A DNA stretch of 64,000 nucleotides from Okapia johnstoni. Taxonomy: Eukaryota > Chordata > Mammalia > Artiodactyla > Giraffidae. Location of the stretch: contig CM044311.1 in NCBI GenBank assembly GCA_024291935.2, forward strand, positions 31,128,001-31,192,000. Reading direction: 5' to 3'. Shown piece by piece: positions 46,237 to 58,139 of the stretch. The notes under the pieces are model-generated. The model did not search any database. It saw only the letters and a list, made by a program, of their open reading frames with translations, and had not been told where the DNA came from. A program made the position numbers and the translations under genes. The first letter of the stretch is position 1. Every line of letters starts with the position of its first letter.

Positions 46237-48062
46237 GTTCAGTTCGGTCGCTCAGTCGTGTCTGACTCTGTGACCCCATGAACCGCAGCACGCCAGGCCT
46301 CCCTGTCCATCACCAAATCCCGGAGTCCACCCAAACCCATGGCCATCGAGTCGATGATGCCATCCAGCCATCTCATCCTCTGTTATCCCCTTCTCCTCCT
46401 GCCCTCAATCTTTCCCAGCATCAGAGTCTTTTCCAATGAGTCAACTCTTCACATCAGGTGGCCAAAGTATTGGAGTTTCAGCTTCAACATCACTCCTTCA
46501 AATGAACCCCCAGAACTTATCTCCTTTATGATGGACTGGTTGGATCTCCTTACAGTCCATGGGACTCTCAAGAGTCTTCTCCAACACCACAGTTCAAAAG
46601 CATCAATTCTTCAGTGCTCAGCTTTCTTTATAGTCCAACTCTCACATCCATACATGACCACTGGAAGAACCATAGCCTTGACTAGACAGACCTTTGTTGG
46701 CAAAGTAATGTCTCTGCTTTTTAATATGCTGTCTAGGTTGGTCATAACTTTTCTTCCAAGAAGCAAGCATCTTTTAATTTCGTAGCTGCAGTCACCATCT
46801 ACAGTGATTTTGCAGCCCAGAAAAATAAAGTCAGCCACTGTTTCCCCATCTATCTGCCATGAAGTGATGGGACCAGATGCCATGATCTTAGTTTTCTGAA
46901 TGTTGAGCTTTAAGCCAACTTTTTCACTCTCCTCTTTCACTTTCATCAAGAGGCTCTTTAGTGCCTCTTCACTTTCTTCCGTAAGGGTGGTGTCATCTGC
47001 ATATCTGAGGTTATTGATATTTCTTCCGGCAGTCCTGATTCCAGCTTGTGCTTCATCCAGCCCAGCGTTTCTCATGATGTACTCTGCATATAAGTTAAAT
47101 AAGCAGGGTGACAATACACAGCCTTGATGTACTCCTTTTCCTGTTTGGAACCAGTCTGTTGTTCCATGTCCAGTTCTCACTGTTACTTCCTGACCTGAAT
47201 ACAGGTTTCTCAAGAGGCAGATCAGGTGGTCTGGTATTCCCATCTCTTTCAGGATTTTCAACAGTTTATTGTGTTCCACACAGTCAAAGGCTTTGGCATA
47301 GTCAATGAAGCAGAAATAGATGTTTTTCTGGAACTCTCTTGCTTTTTTGATGATCCAGCAGATGTTGGCAATTTGATCTCTGGTTCCTCTGCCTTTTCTA
47401 AAACCAGCTTGAACATCTGGAAGTTCATGGTTCACGTATTGCTGAAGCCTGCCTTGGAGAATTTTAAGCATTACTTTACTAGCATGTGAGATGAGTGCAA
47501 TTGTGTGGTAGTTGAGCATTCTTTGGCATTGCCTTTCTTTGGGATTGGAATGACAACTGACCTTTTCCAGTCCTGTGGCCACTGCTGAGTTTTCCAGATT
47601 TGCTGGCATATCGAGTGCAGCACTTTCACAGCGTCATCTTTCAGGATTTGAAATAGCTCAACTGGAATTCCATCACTTCCACTAGCTTTGTTTGTAGTGA
47701 TGCTTTCTAAGGCCCACTTGACTTCACATTCCAGGATGTCTGGCTCTAGGTGAGTGATCACACCACAGTGATTGTCTGGGTCATGAAGAACTTTTTTGTA
47801 CAATTCTTCTGTGTATTCTTGCCACCTCTTCTTAATATCTTCTGCTTCTGTTAGGTCTCTACCATTTCTGTCCTTTATTGAGCCCATCTGTGCATGAAGT
47901 GTTCCCTTGGTATCTCTAATTTTCTTGAGAGATCTCTAGTCTTTTCCATTCTATTGTTTTCCTCTATTTCTTTGCATTGATCGCTAAGGAAGGCTTTCTC
48001 ATCTTTCCTTACTATTCTTTGGAAATCTACATTCAAATGGGTATGTCTTTCCTTTTCTCGTT
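46237..48062 (-). mobile_element. BovB (RTE) LINE, about 1.8 kb, antisense, best-preserved copy
   Basis: The 3' end is at CAGTTCGGTCGCTCAGTCGT. The 5' truncation is near 48062, where the text is still the coding region upstream of GTLHAQMGSIKDRNGRD. Minus-strand frames at 47471-47887 and 46611-47609 cover the fingers, palm and thumb of the reverse transcriptase with few lesions. The C-terminal part below 46611 is frameshifted. Neither the endonuclease domain nor the 5' UTR is present. Confidence 0.96.
46611..47609 (-). pseudogene. BovB reverse transcriptase fragment, 332 open codons
   Basis: This is the longest open frame in the window. It contains VQAGFRKGRGTRDQIANICW, FCFIDYAKAFDCVEHNKLLK (palm block A with FIDYAKAFD), GHGTTDWFQTGKGVHQGCVL, CLFNLYAEYIMRNAGLDEAQ, and the catalytic block LRYADDTTL with the double Asp. 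KIMASGPITSWQIDGE and the DITLPTKV segment follow. A frameshift near 47500-47600 separates it from the upstream frame. It is a dead relic of an RTE retrotransposon: the endonuclease is gone and the C-terminus is broken. The ATG at 47609 is internal and not a real start. Confidence 0.9.
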
Positions 48063-48834
48063 TTTAAAAGTTCACATCTGAAATAGGAAGTTAAAAACAT
48101 ACCCTTTTCTCTATTTTAAGAATAAAACTTTGTACATGATCTTGTAACATATATCAATAACAAATTATGTTAGTATGACACAATTCCTGAGCAGGAGAGC
48201 AGGGAACAGAGATGTGCATTTCACAAGAAAATATTATGACAGGGCTTATAAATATGCATTTTAAAGGCTGTAGTTAGAAAATAATAAAATTGAACTTATA
48301 AACTGAGGAGAGAAAAGTAATGCTGTTAAATATTTATAAAGTCTTGTACTCAGATAACATAATACTTGTAAGTAATTTGGTATCTTAATTAGTATATTTG
48401 AGATGACTTTGTCCATTTCTTGTTATATTATTACAGTTTTGTATTTTCTGATGTGAAAATCTTATAATACTGAAAAAATATTTTTGAATATTTTCTATAT
48501 TTATGCTGTGTTATTCATGATATTAACATTGAATAATTTACAGAAGAGCATTTATGGGATTTTTTATGTCTTGATTTGACCTATGCAGATTTAAAGTTTT
48601 CTTGAAATGCAAACAACAAAAACTTTAGAAGTCACCTTTCTGTTTTTAATCATTTTTATTTCTGATAATCAAGGATTCAGCAATTGTACTTCTTATGTTG
48701 CTATGTAGATTTTGTTTTATTGTTTTAATATATCATAATAGAGAACTTATTCAACACACATTTTTTTCAAATATATAAGAACTATTAAACCCATTGCCAG
48801 GAAGGAAAGCAGAAAAGATGAAAGGAACAAAAGC

Positions 48835-49215
48835 ACTTGTAGTGAGGTGGATGAACTAAAGCCTCTTATATAAAGTGAAGTAAGTCAGAAAAAGAAGAAC
48901 AGATATAATGTATTAATGCATATGTATGGAATCTAGAAAGTACTGATGAGCCTAGTAGAGAATGCACTTGTGGACACAGTAGGGGAAGATGAGGGTAGGA
49001 CGAATTGAGAAAGTAGCACTGACTTGTATACACTATCATGTTTGAAATAGTTAATGGCAAGTTGCTAAATAACACAGGGAGCCCAGCCTGGCACTCTGTG
49101 ATAACCTAGTGGGGTCATATATAATTATTACTGATTCACATTGTTGCATGGCAAAAACCAACACAAAATTGTAAAGCAATTTTCTACCAATTTAAAAATA
49201 AAGAAATAAAAAGGA
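48835..49215 (+). mobile_element. Ruminant L1 3' end, sense
   Basis: GAGGTGGATGAACTAAAGCC, GAAGTAAGTCAGAAAAAGAA, GCACTTGTGGACACAGTAGG, ACCAACACAAAATTGTAAAG, and an A-rich end TTTAAAAATAAAGAAATAAA. This is the last 380 bp or so of L1-BT-type LINEs, 5' truncated, with internal deletions. Confidence 0.85.
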
Positions 49216-49479
49216 ATATGAAGGAAAAGAAACAAAGACACAATTAATAAGGAGGATCTGATCCCTGATTCAGGAAACTCACAGCAGTGGAAGGTAGAAA
49301 CCAAAAATCACACACGCACAATTTTGTATGGGAAGCCCTAGCTAAGCACATGTACAACATAATAACTTGCATACAGAAAGGGATAATCATGTATGCCAAA
49401 TAAGGCTGGGGCAAGCCTATGGAAGCTGAGTTTTGAGATGAATCTTGAATCACTTATTCACAAATAATACCCAGAGTTT

Positions 49480-49634
49480 CACTTTTCACTTTCCTGCATT
49501 GGAGAAGGAAATGGCAACCCACTCCAGTGTTCTTGCCTGGAGAATCCCAGGGATGGCAGAGCCTGGTGGGCTGCCGTCTATGGGGTTGCACAGAGTCGGA
49601 CATGACTGAAGTGACTTAGCAGCAGCAGCAGCAG
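49480..49634 (+). mobile_element. Bov-A2-type SINE, 5' truncated, with perfect target-site duplication
   Basis: TCACTTTTCACTTTCCTGCA, GGAGAAGGAAATGGCAACCC, CTGCCGTCTATGGGG, then AGCAGCAGCAGCAGCAG. It is flanked by TACCCAGAGTT at 49469-49479 and 49635-49645. The sequence is close to consensus, so the insertion is fairly young. Confidence 0.95.
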
Positions 49635-49718
49635 TACCCAGAGTTGGGGGGCTGTTGGATGCCAGGCTGTTAGCCAGAGGCAGAAAGGATAAAGACAGTG
49701 AGTAGTAGTCCCTAACAT

Positions 49719-49931
49719 GAGTGCTTCCCTGATGGCTCAGTGGTAAGGAATCCGCTTGCGAAGAAGAAGACACGGGTTCAATCCCGGGTTTGGGAAGACC
49801 CCCTGGAGAAGGAAATGGCAACCCATCCCAATATTCTTGTCTGGAGAAACCCATAGACAGAAGAGTTTGGCAGAGTACAGTCCATAGGATCGCAAAAGAG
49901 TTGGATACGACTTAGCGACTAAATAACCACC
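49719..49931 (+). mobile_element. Bov-tA SINE with perfect 13-bp target-site duplication
   Basis: GTGCTTCCCTGATGGCTCAG, GAATCCGCTTGCGAAGAAGA, ATCCCGGGTTTGGGAAGACC, GGATACGACTTAGCGACTAA. The identical TAGTCCCTAACAT lies at 49706-49718 and 49932-49944. It is only 60 bp from the preceding SINE insertion. Confidence 0.95.
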
Positions 49932-50669
49932 TAGTCCCTAACATAAAGTAGTCTCCACATCAGAATTGATTGCTAACCAATGGCTACAATGAAATGTTAC
50001 TAATGTCAGCATTTGCTGTGCAGGTGGAAAGTTGCCTAGCCGAAGGCAATAAGTAGAAATAAAAAATGAGGGGGGAAAAAAGGGAATAGTCCCATTAGTT
50101 TTCCTTTAGTATTTCTCCAACTCCTCCTTTGCAATCCAACCCTATTCTAGTTAGGGTTACCTCCCTTTCCTTTATTTGCATTATTAAGTAAGCTTCCTTC
50201 TCTATTGTAATCCTCATCACATTGCATTCTAATTGCTTGTATATATCTTTCTGCATTTTGTAGCTATTGTGTGAGGTTTGCTGAGTTTGAAACAAATGCA
50301 CAAGGTAGAAGATAATCTGAGAAAGTGACATGAGGCCAGTTTTGAAGTTTTGTAAGTCTTACAGGAATTCTGATCTTTGGATATTTAGAAGGTAGATTGG
50401 AGAACATGAGGCCAAGGCAGGTAGAGAATGTAGGAGATACTGCAACAGACTAGAAAATACCATGAAAATGATAAGGAAATAAAATAAGGCAATGGCAGCA
50501 GGATGGAGAGAGCGGGATACATTTTGGAAATATATCTAGCCCAGGATAATCACAATCTTGAGAAGATTGTCTCTTGCTTTATTACAGTGTTTAATTTTGT
50601 TTCTAAGAGCTTAGATATCATCAGTTTTCTTTCTTTCTTCCTCTCTTTCTCTCTCTTTTTCTCTCTTTT

Positions 50670-50972
50670 TTGCTGTGCTAGGTCTTGGTTGCTTTGCGCA
50701 GGCTTTCTCTAGTTGCAGCAAGTGAGGGCTACTCTTTGATGCAATGTACAGGCTTCTCAGAGAGGTGGCTTCTCTTGTTAGGGAACGTAGTCTGCAAGTG
50801 CATGGGCTTCAGTAGTTGCCACTGCTGAACTCCAGAGCTCAGGCTCAGTGGTTGTGGCACATGGGCTTAGTGTTCTGTGGCATGTAAGTGGGATCTTCCT
50901 GGGCCAGGGATCTAACCTATGTCCCCTACACTGGCAGGTGGTTTCTTATCCACTGTGGCACCAGGGAAATCT
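50670..50972 (-). mobile_element. CHR-type SINE, long form
   Basis: GCTGTGCTAGGTCTTGGTTG, GCTTTCTCTAGTTGCAGCAA, GGCTTCAGTAGTTGCCACTG, GTGGGATCTTCCTGGGCCAG, CCACTGTGGCACCAGGGAAA. This is the antisense of the 300-bp CHR-1-like cetartiodactyl SINE. The CT-rich run at 50627-50669 is its antisense purine-rich tail. Confidence 0.85.
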
Positions 50973-52567
50973 AGAGAACATCAATTTTCTTTCTAAGCCT
51001 TTCTTGAGCCATTTTCCCTTCACAATATTAAATATCAAAAGTTATCAAATCACTGCCCAAATAGAAAATAATTGGTTAATTCAATACTATATCAACAGTG
51101 GTAAATGTTCTCTCTCATCAATATGCCTCTCTCAGGTAGGCAAAATGTATCAAAATGTAATTATTCTCAGCTATAAATATAATGTATTTTAATGTAATCA
51201 TGAGATACTAGGAAGAATTCTATAGTAATTCACTAGAAAACTGATGCTTTGTTTTGCTATAGCAATCAGAAATTGGCAGGCTTTTCTAGGTGGTGAACTT
51301 TATTGTATTTTTATTAGTAATTCGGTGTTTGTATCTGGCCTTTTCACAAGTTAGTTCACATGCAACATTGATTTGTTGTCATCCTGCTCATTATTCACCA
51401 GGCAAGACAGATAATATGATGCCTCATATTTCACTGACAATAAGTCAAAGAACAAAAGCTTATCTAGGAAAGGTTGGCCAAAAGACCTTTGGATTGGCAT
51501 TAGAATCATTTGCACAGTATTTTTATGTTATGGCAAGAAAAAGTTGAATTTCCATGACTCAAGTAAGATACACATCTATGAATGTGAAAGAAACTCTAAA
51601 AACAGAGCTAAAAATGCTTGGTTTTCATAAACAATTCATAGAGTCATCTGTTACTTTCTTGCCCTTCTTCAGAAACCACAGGAAACCTAAGTATCTGGTG
51701 TTCTAGAATGAATTACAAAATGAATACCTCAGAGGTGATACCCAGTTCTCCCCGTTGTATGATTTGCACCGTGTCCCAAATTTCTTTCATCTATTCTCTC
51801 ATGTTCTTCACCTAGACTGTCTTGTATTCCCCATCTCGCTTATTTTCCACTTCTTGCACAAACAACCGAGATGAATCCATGCTTTTTTCTTAGTTTTATG
51901 TTCCACAGGGGGACAGAATTTGCTCACTCCTGGTCTATTAATAGAATATCTTTGCAGCAAAGACTTGGAACAATTGATGATAAATGCTCATTCTAGTTAA
52001 ATAGAATAGCAATTAAAATATTTTTTAATCATTTAGTGGATTATGCAATGTAATTGTATAATGTTAAAAATGACATTTGTGTGGTTAGCCTCTCCTTTGC
52101 TTGATGGTATTTGGATAATAAAAAATAAGTGGAGTAGAACTAATTGCAATTTTTTCTGTGCTATCTGAACACATTATATATATATACTTAGTCCTTCTCA
52201 TATATTCTATACGTATGTTCACTGCATATATGTGTTCCCTTTAAATTACTGGAAGGACGGCGTACTACTTATGAAGAAGGGAAATTTTAGGAGATACTTG
52301 ACTACTTCATTTGAAAGATTGAATATTCTTTAAATGTTCTTTGCTCAGGGGTACGACATTCCTGGCAATAGCAGTTGTAAGCGAGGAAAGTCCATGTACT
52401 AGTTTATAGAATGAAATTGTACTATTTTGTAACAAGATTTATGGAATAAATTTAATTATAACTATTGATGAAATATAACAGGATGCACATTCCCTCCTGA
52501 AAATGGGCAGTTTTAAAAAATTAGGTTTCTTAATACGTGTTTTTGTTTGAAATAATAATATAACATT

Positions 52568-53466
52568 TCAGTTCAGTTCAGTTCAGTCACTCAGTAATGT
52601 CTGACTCTTTGCAGTAATTGTCCAACTCCATGGACTGCAGCACACCAGGCTTCCCTGTCCATCACCAACTCCTAGAGCCTACTCAAACTTACGTCCATTG
52701 TGTTGGTGATGCCATCCAACCATCTCATCTTCTGTCATCCCCTTCTCCTCCTGCCTTCAATCTTTCCCAGCATCAGGGTCTTTTCCAATGAGTCTGTTCT
52801 TCGCATCAGGTGGCCAAAGTATTGGAGTTTCAGCTTCAACACCAGTCCTTCCAAAGAATATTCAGCACTGATTTCCTTTAGGATGGACTGGTTGGATCTC
52901 CTTACAGCCCAAGGGACTCTCAAGAGTCTTCTCCAACACCCCAGTTCAAAAGCATCAATTCTTCAGCACTCAGCTTTCTTTATAGTCCAACTCTCACATC
53001 CATACATGACTACTGGAAAAACTATAGCTTTGACTAGATGGACCTTTGTTGGCAAAGTAATGTCTCTGCTTTTTAATATGCTTTCTAGGTTGGTCATAGC
53101 TTTTCTTCCAGGGAGCAAGCATCTTTTAATTTCATGGTTGCCGTCACCATCTGCAGTGATTTGGAGCACCCCAAAAAAAGTCTCTCACTGTTTCCATTGT
53201 TTCCCCATCTATTTCCCATGAAGTGATGGGACCAGATGCCATGATCTTAGTTTTCTGAATGTTGAGTTTTAAGGCAGCTTTTCACTCTCCACTTTCACTT
53301 TCATCAAGAAGCTCTTTAGTTCTTCTTCGCTTTATGCCGTAAGTGTGGTGTCATCTGCATATCTGAGGCTTTGATATTTCTCCCAGCAATCTTGTTTCCA
53401 GCTTCTGCTTCATCAAGCCTGGCATTTCACATGATATACTCTGCATATAAGTTAAATAAGCATGGT
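52568..53466 (-). mobile_element. BovB (RTE) LINE 3' part, antisense
   Basis: Low end TTCAGTTCAGTTCAGTTCAG, high end CTCTGCATATAAGTTAAATA. Minus-strand text includes CLLPGRKAMTNLESILKSRD, VMYGCESWTIKKAEC and VPWAVRRSNQSILKEIS. A stretch near 53160-53185 (GGAGCACCCCAAAAAAAGTC) is altered compared with other copies. 5' truncated and frameshifted. Confidence 0.95.
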
Positions 53467-53859
53467 ACTGGGATAGAAGGTTACAAACTTTTACACCACA
53501 GATTCTCTTCTTTGAATGAAATCTGTGATCCCCAGTATATAAAACATATTTTTAATGCCATAATTTTAGAGAAATTTATTTTTTCAGGTCCTATTACTAC
53601 TTATATAATCAAAGAAATGAGAATATGAATATAACCAATGATATTTTCTAATATACATAAATTGTTATTTGTAACACATTAAAGTGTGCCTGATACTAAA
53701 ATGTAAAAGATTTCAGAAGCGATATTCCTATCACACTATATAGGACTTCTGAAACAATGTCTTCAGTTTGCAACTCATTGAGGTAGAAGATTATTTAGGT
53801 ACCCTCAACGAGAGATGAAAACTGAACAGTCAAAATGTCATCACACTCTGTATGAAACC

Positions 53860-54235
53860 TCTCAGTGATGGTCCATCACCCGTAGGCAAAATTCCAAACT
53901 CTTTCTCAGGGCTGATGAAGCACTTTGTGATCTAGCACAACCTGCCTCATCTATAACCAACCTTCTTTACTTGCCAATTCTTACCAGTTAGAAAATTGAG
54001 TTCTTTGAATATTTTATATTTTCCCTTCCTCTGGGCCCACTCATGTGTTGCTTAGAATATCCCCATTTCTGATGGTCAGCATAGCCCTGCCCAACCCCCA
54101 ACTGGTTTCAACCTCCCTGCTCTATTCCTTTAATACTTGGTATCTTTGATTATTTGCTTCTTATCAGCCTGTCCCGCTGGATTGTATGCTCTATAAAAAG
54201 ATCCGGTTACCTAACAGATGTTTATCAAACAAAAG
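53860..54235. repeat. L2-like LINE fragment
   Basis: CACTTTGTGATCTAGCACAA, CTTCCTCTGGGCCCACTCAT, GTATCTTTGATTATTTGCTT and TGGATTGTATGCTCTATAAA follow the order of the L2 3' end (ctacatgatctggcc ... ctcttcatagcac ... tagaatgtaagctcc). Old; moderate support only. Confidence 0.5.
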
Positions 54236-54249
54236 GATGATAAATTCAG

Positions 54250-54748
54250 GAGTTTTACGTAGACTTTATTGTTTAGATCTGTTTTAGTTTAGCAGCAAAA
54301 CTGAGCAAAAAAAATACATAATTTTCCAATTCCCTGTGTCCCCATACATTCATAGCCTTTGCCAGTAACATCTCCTACCAAGATGGTACATTTGTTAAAC
54401 TGATAAAACTATATTGCCACATAAATATCACCCAACAGTCATGGTTTACATTACGGTTCACTCTTGGTATTGTACATTCTGTGTGCAGATGTACAAAGAA
54501 CAGTTGGATGAAGGTATACCAGCATGTATACCATCATTGCAGTATCGTGCAGCATAGTTTCACTGTTGCAAAAATCCTCTTTGCCCAGTCTGTTCATCCC
54601 TCCCTCCCCTTGACCTCTGGCAACCACTGATCTTTTTACTGTCTTCATAGTTTTGCTTTTTCCAAAATATCATATAGTTGGAACCATAAAGTATATAGTC
54701 TTTTCAGATTTACTTCTTTCACTTGATAATATATATTTAATTTTCCTC
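54250..54748 (-). mobile_element. Old L1 3' UTR, antisense
   Basis: AGCAGCAAAACTGAGCAAAA, AGATGGTACATTTGTTAAAC, GTTCACTCTTGGTATTGTAC, CCTCTGGCAACCACTGATCT, ATATAGTTGGAACCATAAAG. This is a typical old (L1M/L1ME-like) 3' UTR in antisense. Confidence 0.8.
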
Positions 54749-54754
54749 CATGTC

Positions 54755-55340
54755 TTTTTTTTTTTTTTTACTTTTTTCCATGTGTGATTTTATTTATTTT
54801 TTTTAATAAATTTATTTATTTTAGTTGGGGGCAAATTACTTTACAATATTGTAGTAGGTTTTGCCATACATTGACATGAATCAGCCATGGGTTCACATGT
54901 GCTCCCCCTCCCGAACCCTCCTCCCACCTCCCTCCCCATCCCATCCCTCTGGGTCATCCCAACGCTCCATTCCTGAGCATCCGTCCCATGCATAGAACAT
55001 GGGATGGTGTTCCGCTTCACGTATGACAATATACATGTTTCAATGTTATTGTCCCAGAACGTCCCACCCTCACCTTCTCCCTCAGAGTCACAGGACTGTT
55101 CTATGCATCTGTGTCTCTTATTCTGCCTCTCATATAGGGTTACCATTACCATCTTTCAAATTCCATATACATGCATTAGTATACTGTATTGGTGCTATGA
55201 TGCATGGCTTGATAGTACATTTGTTTTTAGCATTGAGTAATATTCCACTATCTGGATATGCCATGAGTTATATATTCATTCACCTCTTGAAAGATATCTT
55301 TGTTGCTTCCAGGTTTTCAGCAATTATAAATAAAGCATCC
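54755..55340 (-). mobile_element. Ruminant L1 3' end, antisense, with T-run
   Basis: TTTTTTTTTTTTTTT, then GGGGGCAAATTACTTTACAA, GAATCAGCCATGGGTTCACA, CATCCCATCCCTCTGGGTCA, TATAGGGTTACCATTACCAT, TAGTATACTGTATTGGTGCT. After about 55195 it jumps to GAGTAATATTCCAC-type text, so part of the element is deleted. The open frames of 133 and 78 codons over this region are chance frames in the repeat. Confidence 0.88.
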
Positions 55341-55519
55341 ATGTATAGTTTCTTGATAAATACATTTTCAAACAGGATAAGTAGAAAGACACTCAAGTAA
55401 AGCTATTCAGAAATCATCTGGACATTTACAAGTTGCTGGTTTGTAAGGGACATCAAAACTAGATATATACATTTGTAATATTCATTCTATTTTTTATTTC
55501 TTTAATGTAGACAATCTTC

Positions 55520-56165
55520 TATATACTGGATACAGTAGTAGGCTCTGGAAATGCAAAGTTGAGAATTGCGAAGTTCTTGAGTTAGGATCTCACAGAATAG
55601 TGGGGGGAAAGAGACATGAAATAAATAATTTCAGTATAATATGGAGATTGCACAGTATAAGTATTATCAAGTTATAATCAGTTCCTTATGGTGGGGACAG
55701 AGAAGGCTCCCAGAACGAAAGACATTTGAATTGAACCTTGAAGGAGACGCAGGAGCTCACAGTCAGATGATTTGAGAATAGTCATATACAGACCCAGAGA
55801 TTTGAAAAAATTATTGAGTAGGCTGGTGTTGGAAAATAATGGGAAATTAAACTAAAATAATAGGCTCATGAGATGGGGAAGTGTCTTTTAATCCCCACTA
55901 ATGAGTTTGAACTTTGCTTATGTTAGCAATATCATGGAATAATTTAAACATAGGTGTGATGTGAATGAAGACTTTAGAAATATAATCCAATTGCCTATAT
56001 GGAAGATAGAAGGGTTGATGATGCCATCCCAGGAGCTAGAAAATCTAATGGACTGGTTCAAATCAGAAGGAGACTGATTTATGATCATGGGAGTAGAGGT
56101 GAAGTGTAGAATAGAGACTTGGGAGGTATTTCAGAGGTTGACTTTACAGAACAGTTACATCTAAT
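55520..56165. repeat. Old interspersed repeat, same unnamed type as at 34960
   Basis: CTATATACTGGATACAGTAG, GAAGGCTCCCAGAACGAAAG, TTTGAACTTTGCTTATG and ATGGAAGATAGAAGGGTTGA show a layout like 34960-35830. The family is uncertain. Confidence 0.35.
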
Positions 56166-57035
56166 ATTATTTTTATTAGATATAAGTATAAAATAAAATT
56201 TCCTATTTTGCCCTTAAGTCTTCTTTTAAAGTACATTGAGATCTATCTGATTTATGAAAATAATAGCACTATGGGTAAGGTGTAAACAAAAATGCTACTG
56301 ATTTTGTGTCACAATTAAAACATTTTGGGTTGTTTTTCCATATTCCCCAGCCAGAATCCCTAAAACAGAGTCTATTTAAAAATTGTTGTTTTTCTTTTTA
56401 ATATATATTTGATAGGATTAAGTTTTCAACTTCTGTTTTATAGATTTTAGATGTTGAGATACACGACATCAGTTTCTAATGAAAAAATTAAGAAAATTAG
56501 GATAGTTGAAAAGTTATTGAATGCATTTTGTAGCACAAAGTCTTAATGATTGACATGTCACATGGAATGGAATGTTGGCATGGACTTAGACTAAGAGTAA
56601 ATAAAATTATCAAACTTCTTAGATAAATATTGGCATATTCTTTTGGTGCACAAGGATGAATGAGAGAAGAAAGCAGTTAAATCTCCAAGCACTAAGTTCA
56701 TTAATTGCCCGTAATTAGCAATTTGTTTTTTTTCCATGTGAATACCTTTGTTGGGAGATTATTGCCTTTTGTAACTGTGGGGTAACAATTAGCTGATAAG
56801 ATCTTTTAAGAATAAATTGAGATTTTGAGATAACAGATGTACTTATGATTAGAAATTAAGATAATGTCTAATGATTTACTATAGGTGATTTACTATAATA
56901 GTGTCAACAACTAGAAATCAGGCAGAAGTAAACTGAGAGAACATCTTAGATGTTACTGTGGTTGCCATTCATTGCCAGTGTAACTGTGTGTGTATGCCTA
57001 TGTGTAATGTGTTTTCTTTTTTCATTTAATTTCAG

Positions 57036-57296
57036 CTACGACAGTGATAGCTGGTGCCCACCATTACCAGTTCAAACTTATTTACACCAGGGTATGGAAG
57101 ATGAACTGGAAGAAGATGATGATCGTGTCCCAACACCTCCTGTCCGAGGCGTGGCTTCTTCTCCTGCTATTTCCTTTGGACAGCAGTCCACAGCAACTCT
57201 TACTCCCTCCCCACGGGAAGAGATGCAGCCCATGCTGCAAGCTCACCTGGATGAGTTGACAAGGGCCTATCAGTTTGATATAGCAAAGCAAACATG
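57036..57296 (+). CDS. ROBO2: ROBO2 exon: acidic and Ser/Thr-Pro region of the cytoplasmic tail
   Basis: 261 nt: one base completing Gly, 86 codons, and TG of a split Trp codon. The acceptor is CATTTAATTTCAG and the donor is TG|GTAATT. The peptide begins [18 protein letters not shown] and has the acidic block [18 protein letters not shown]. It then has [19 protein letters not shown], which is shared almost word for word with ROBO1, and [19 protein letters not shown]. The last segment, QFDIAKQT, leads into Trp at the junction. The PTPPVRG and TLTPSP words are likely proline-directed phosphorylation or SH3-type sites. The Met in HQGMEDE differs from the Leu I remember in human. Confidence 0.97.
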
Positions 57297-57434
57297 GTAA
57301 TTGTCCTTATTCGTTCAGGGGACCCATGCTTTCAACACACAGATAGGGGAAACATTCTTGAATATTAAATTCACTAGAGAGTCTCACTGAAATCTGCAGC
57401 TGGAGTTAGAAATACTTTGGTACAACTCCGTAAT

Positions 57435-57570
57435 CATCTCGATAAGGAAATTGACTGAATAAATGTTAAATAATTTGACCAAAGTCACACAACTGATTAG
57501 AGTGAACTGGAGCAGGAATTCAGGATCTGCTGAATTTCAGGCTCAAGTGCTTTTGGCTATGCCAGAATCT
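57435..57570 (+). repeat. MIR SINE core
   Basis: GATAAGGAAATTGACTGAAT, TAATTTGACCAAAGTCACAC, AACTGATTAGAGTGAACTGG and AGCAGGAATTCAGGATCTG match the MIR core (gaaactgaggctcag ... cttgcccaaggtcacaca ... gattcaaaccc). Confidence 0.7.
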
Positions 57571-57845
57571 TTTCTAATGTACAGTTAGCTTCAATTAGCT
57601 TCTCCTTGAACTCACTTCCAGCCCCATAATGAAGGACTCTTTTTAGAGTCTTCAAAGTGCCTATGATTAATTCTGTATGTGGTTGTGAATATGTAAATGT
57701 AAGCTTCTGCAAATCACATATGGTTAGTGTCAGTTATTAAAAGACCTTTTCTGGGTTGAATTAAATGAGACAGAAAAAAGCAACAATATTAGTACAGTAA
57801 ATGCATCCCTAAAAAGCCCTTAGAATACACTGTGTGAGTGTTATC

Positions 57846-58063
57846 TGTTCAGTTACTCAGTCATGTCTGACTCTTTGCGGCCGCATGGACTGTAGCCCAC
57901 CGGGCTCTTCTGTCCATGGAATTTTCCAGACAAGAATACTGGAGTGGGTTGCCTTTTCCTACTCCAGAAGATCTTCCCAGCCCAGAGATGGTACACGTGT
58001 CTCTTCTGTCTCCTGCATTGGAAGGCAGATGCTTTATCACTTGCTCCACCTAGGAAGCCCTTA
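57846..58063 (-). mobile_element. Bov-tA SINE
   Basis: Antisense copy: GTTCAGTTACTCAGTCATGT, GCCGCATGGACTGTAGCCCA, ACTGGAGTGGGTTGCC, CTCCACCTAGGAAGCCC. The flanks CCCTTAGAATAC (57817) and CCCTTAGAGTAATAC (58060) are similar and may be a decayed target-site duplication. Confidence 0.92.
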
Positions 58064-58139
58064 GAGTAATACCTTACAAATACAAATTCCTTGTTTTCCT
58101 AATAGATTCGTAAACTTTCATAAGATATATGGGTCTCCT

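Larger units (their letters stand above)
44810..57035 (+). other. ROBO2: 12.2 kb ROBO2 intron
   Basis: Runs from GTAAAA to CATTTAATTTCAG. It holds a SINE, a 1.8 kb antisense BovB, a sense L1 3' end, two sense SINEs with clean duplications, a CHR SINE, another antisense BovB, an L2-like fragment, two antisense L1 3' ends and an unnamed old repeat. The stretches 44810-45904, 48063-48834, 49945-50669, 50973-52567 and 56166-57035 hold no gene that I can recognise. Confidence 0.85.

Noticed and set aside
50503..50712. 69-codon frame with a Phe/Ser/Leu-rich end
   Set aside because: The end is the CT-rich tail of an antisense CHR SINE translated by chance.
54999..55400. 133-codon + strand frame with hydrophobic segments
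   Set aside because: It lies on antisense L1 3' UTR text, shows no family signal and has no exon-like borders.
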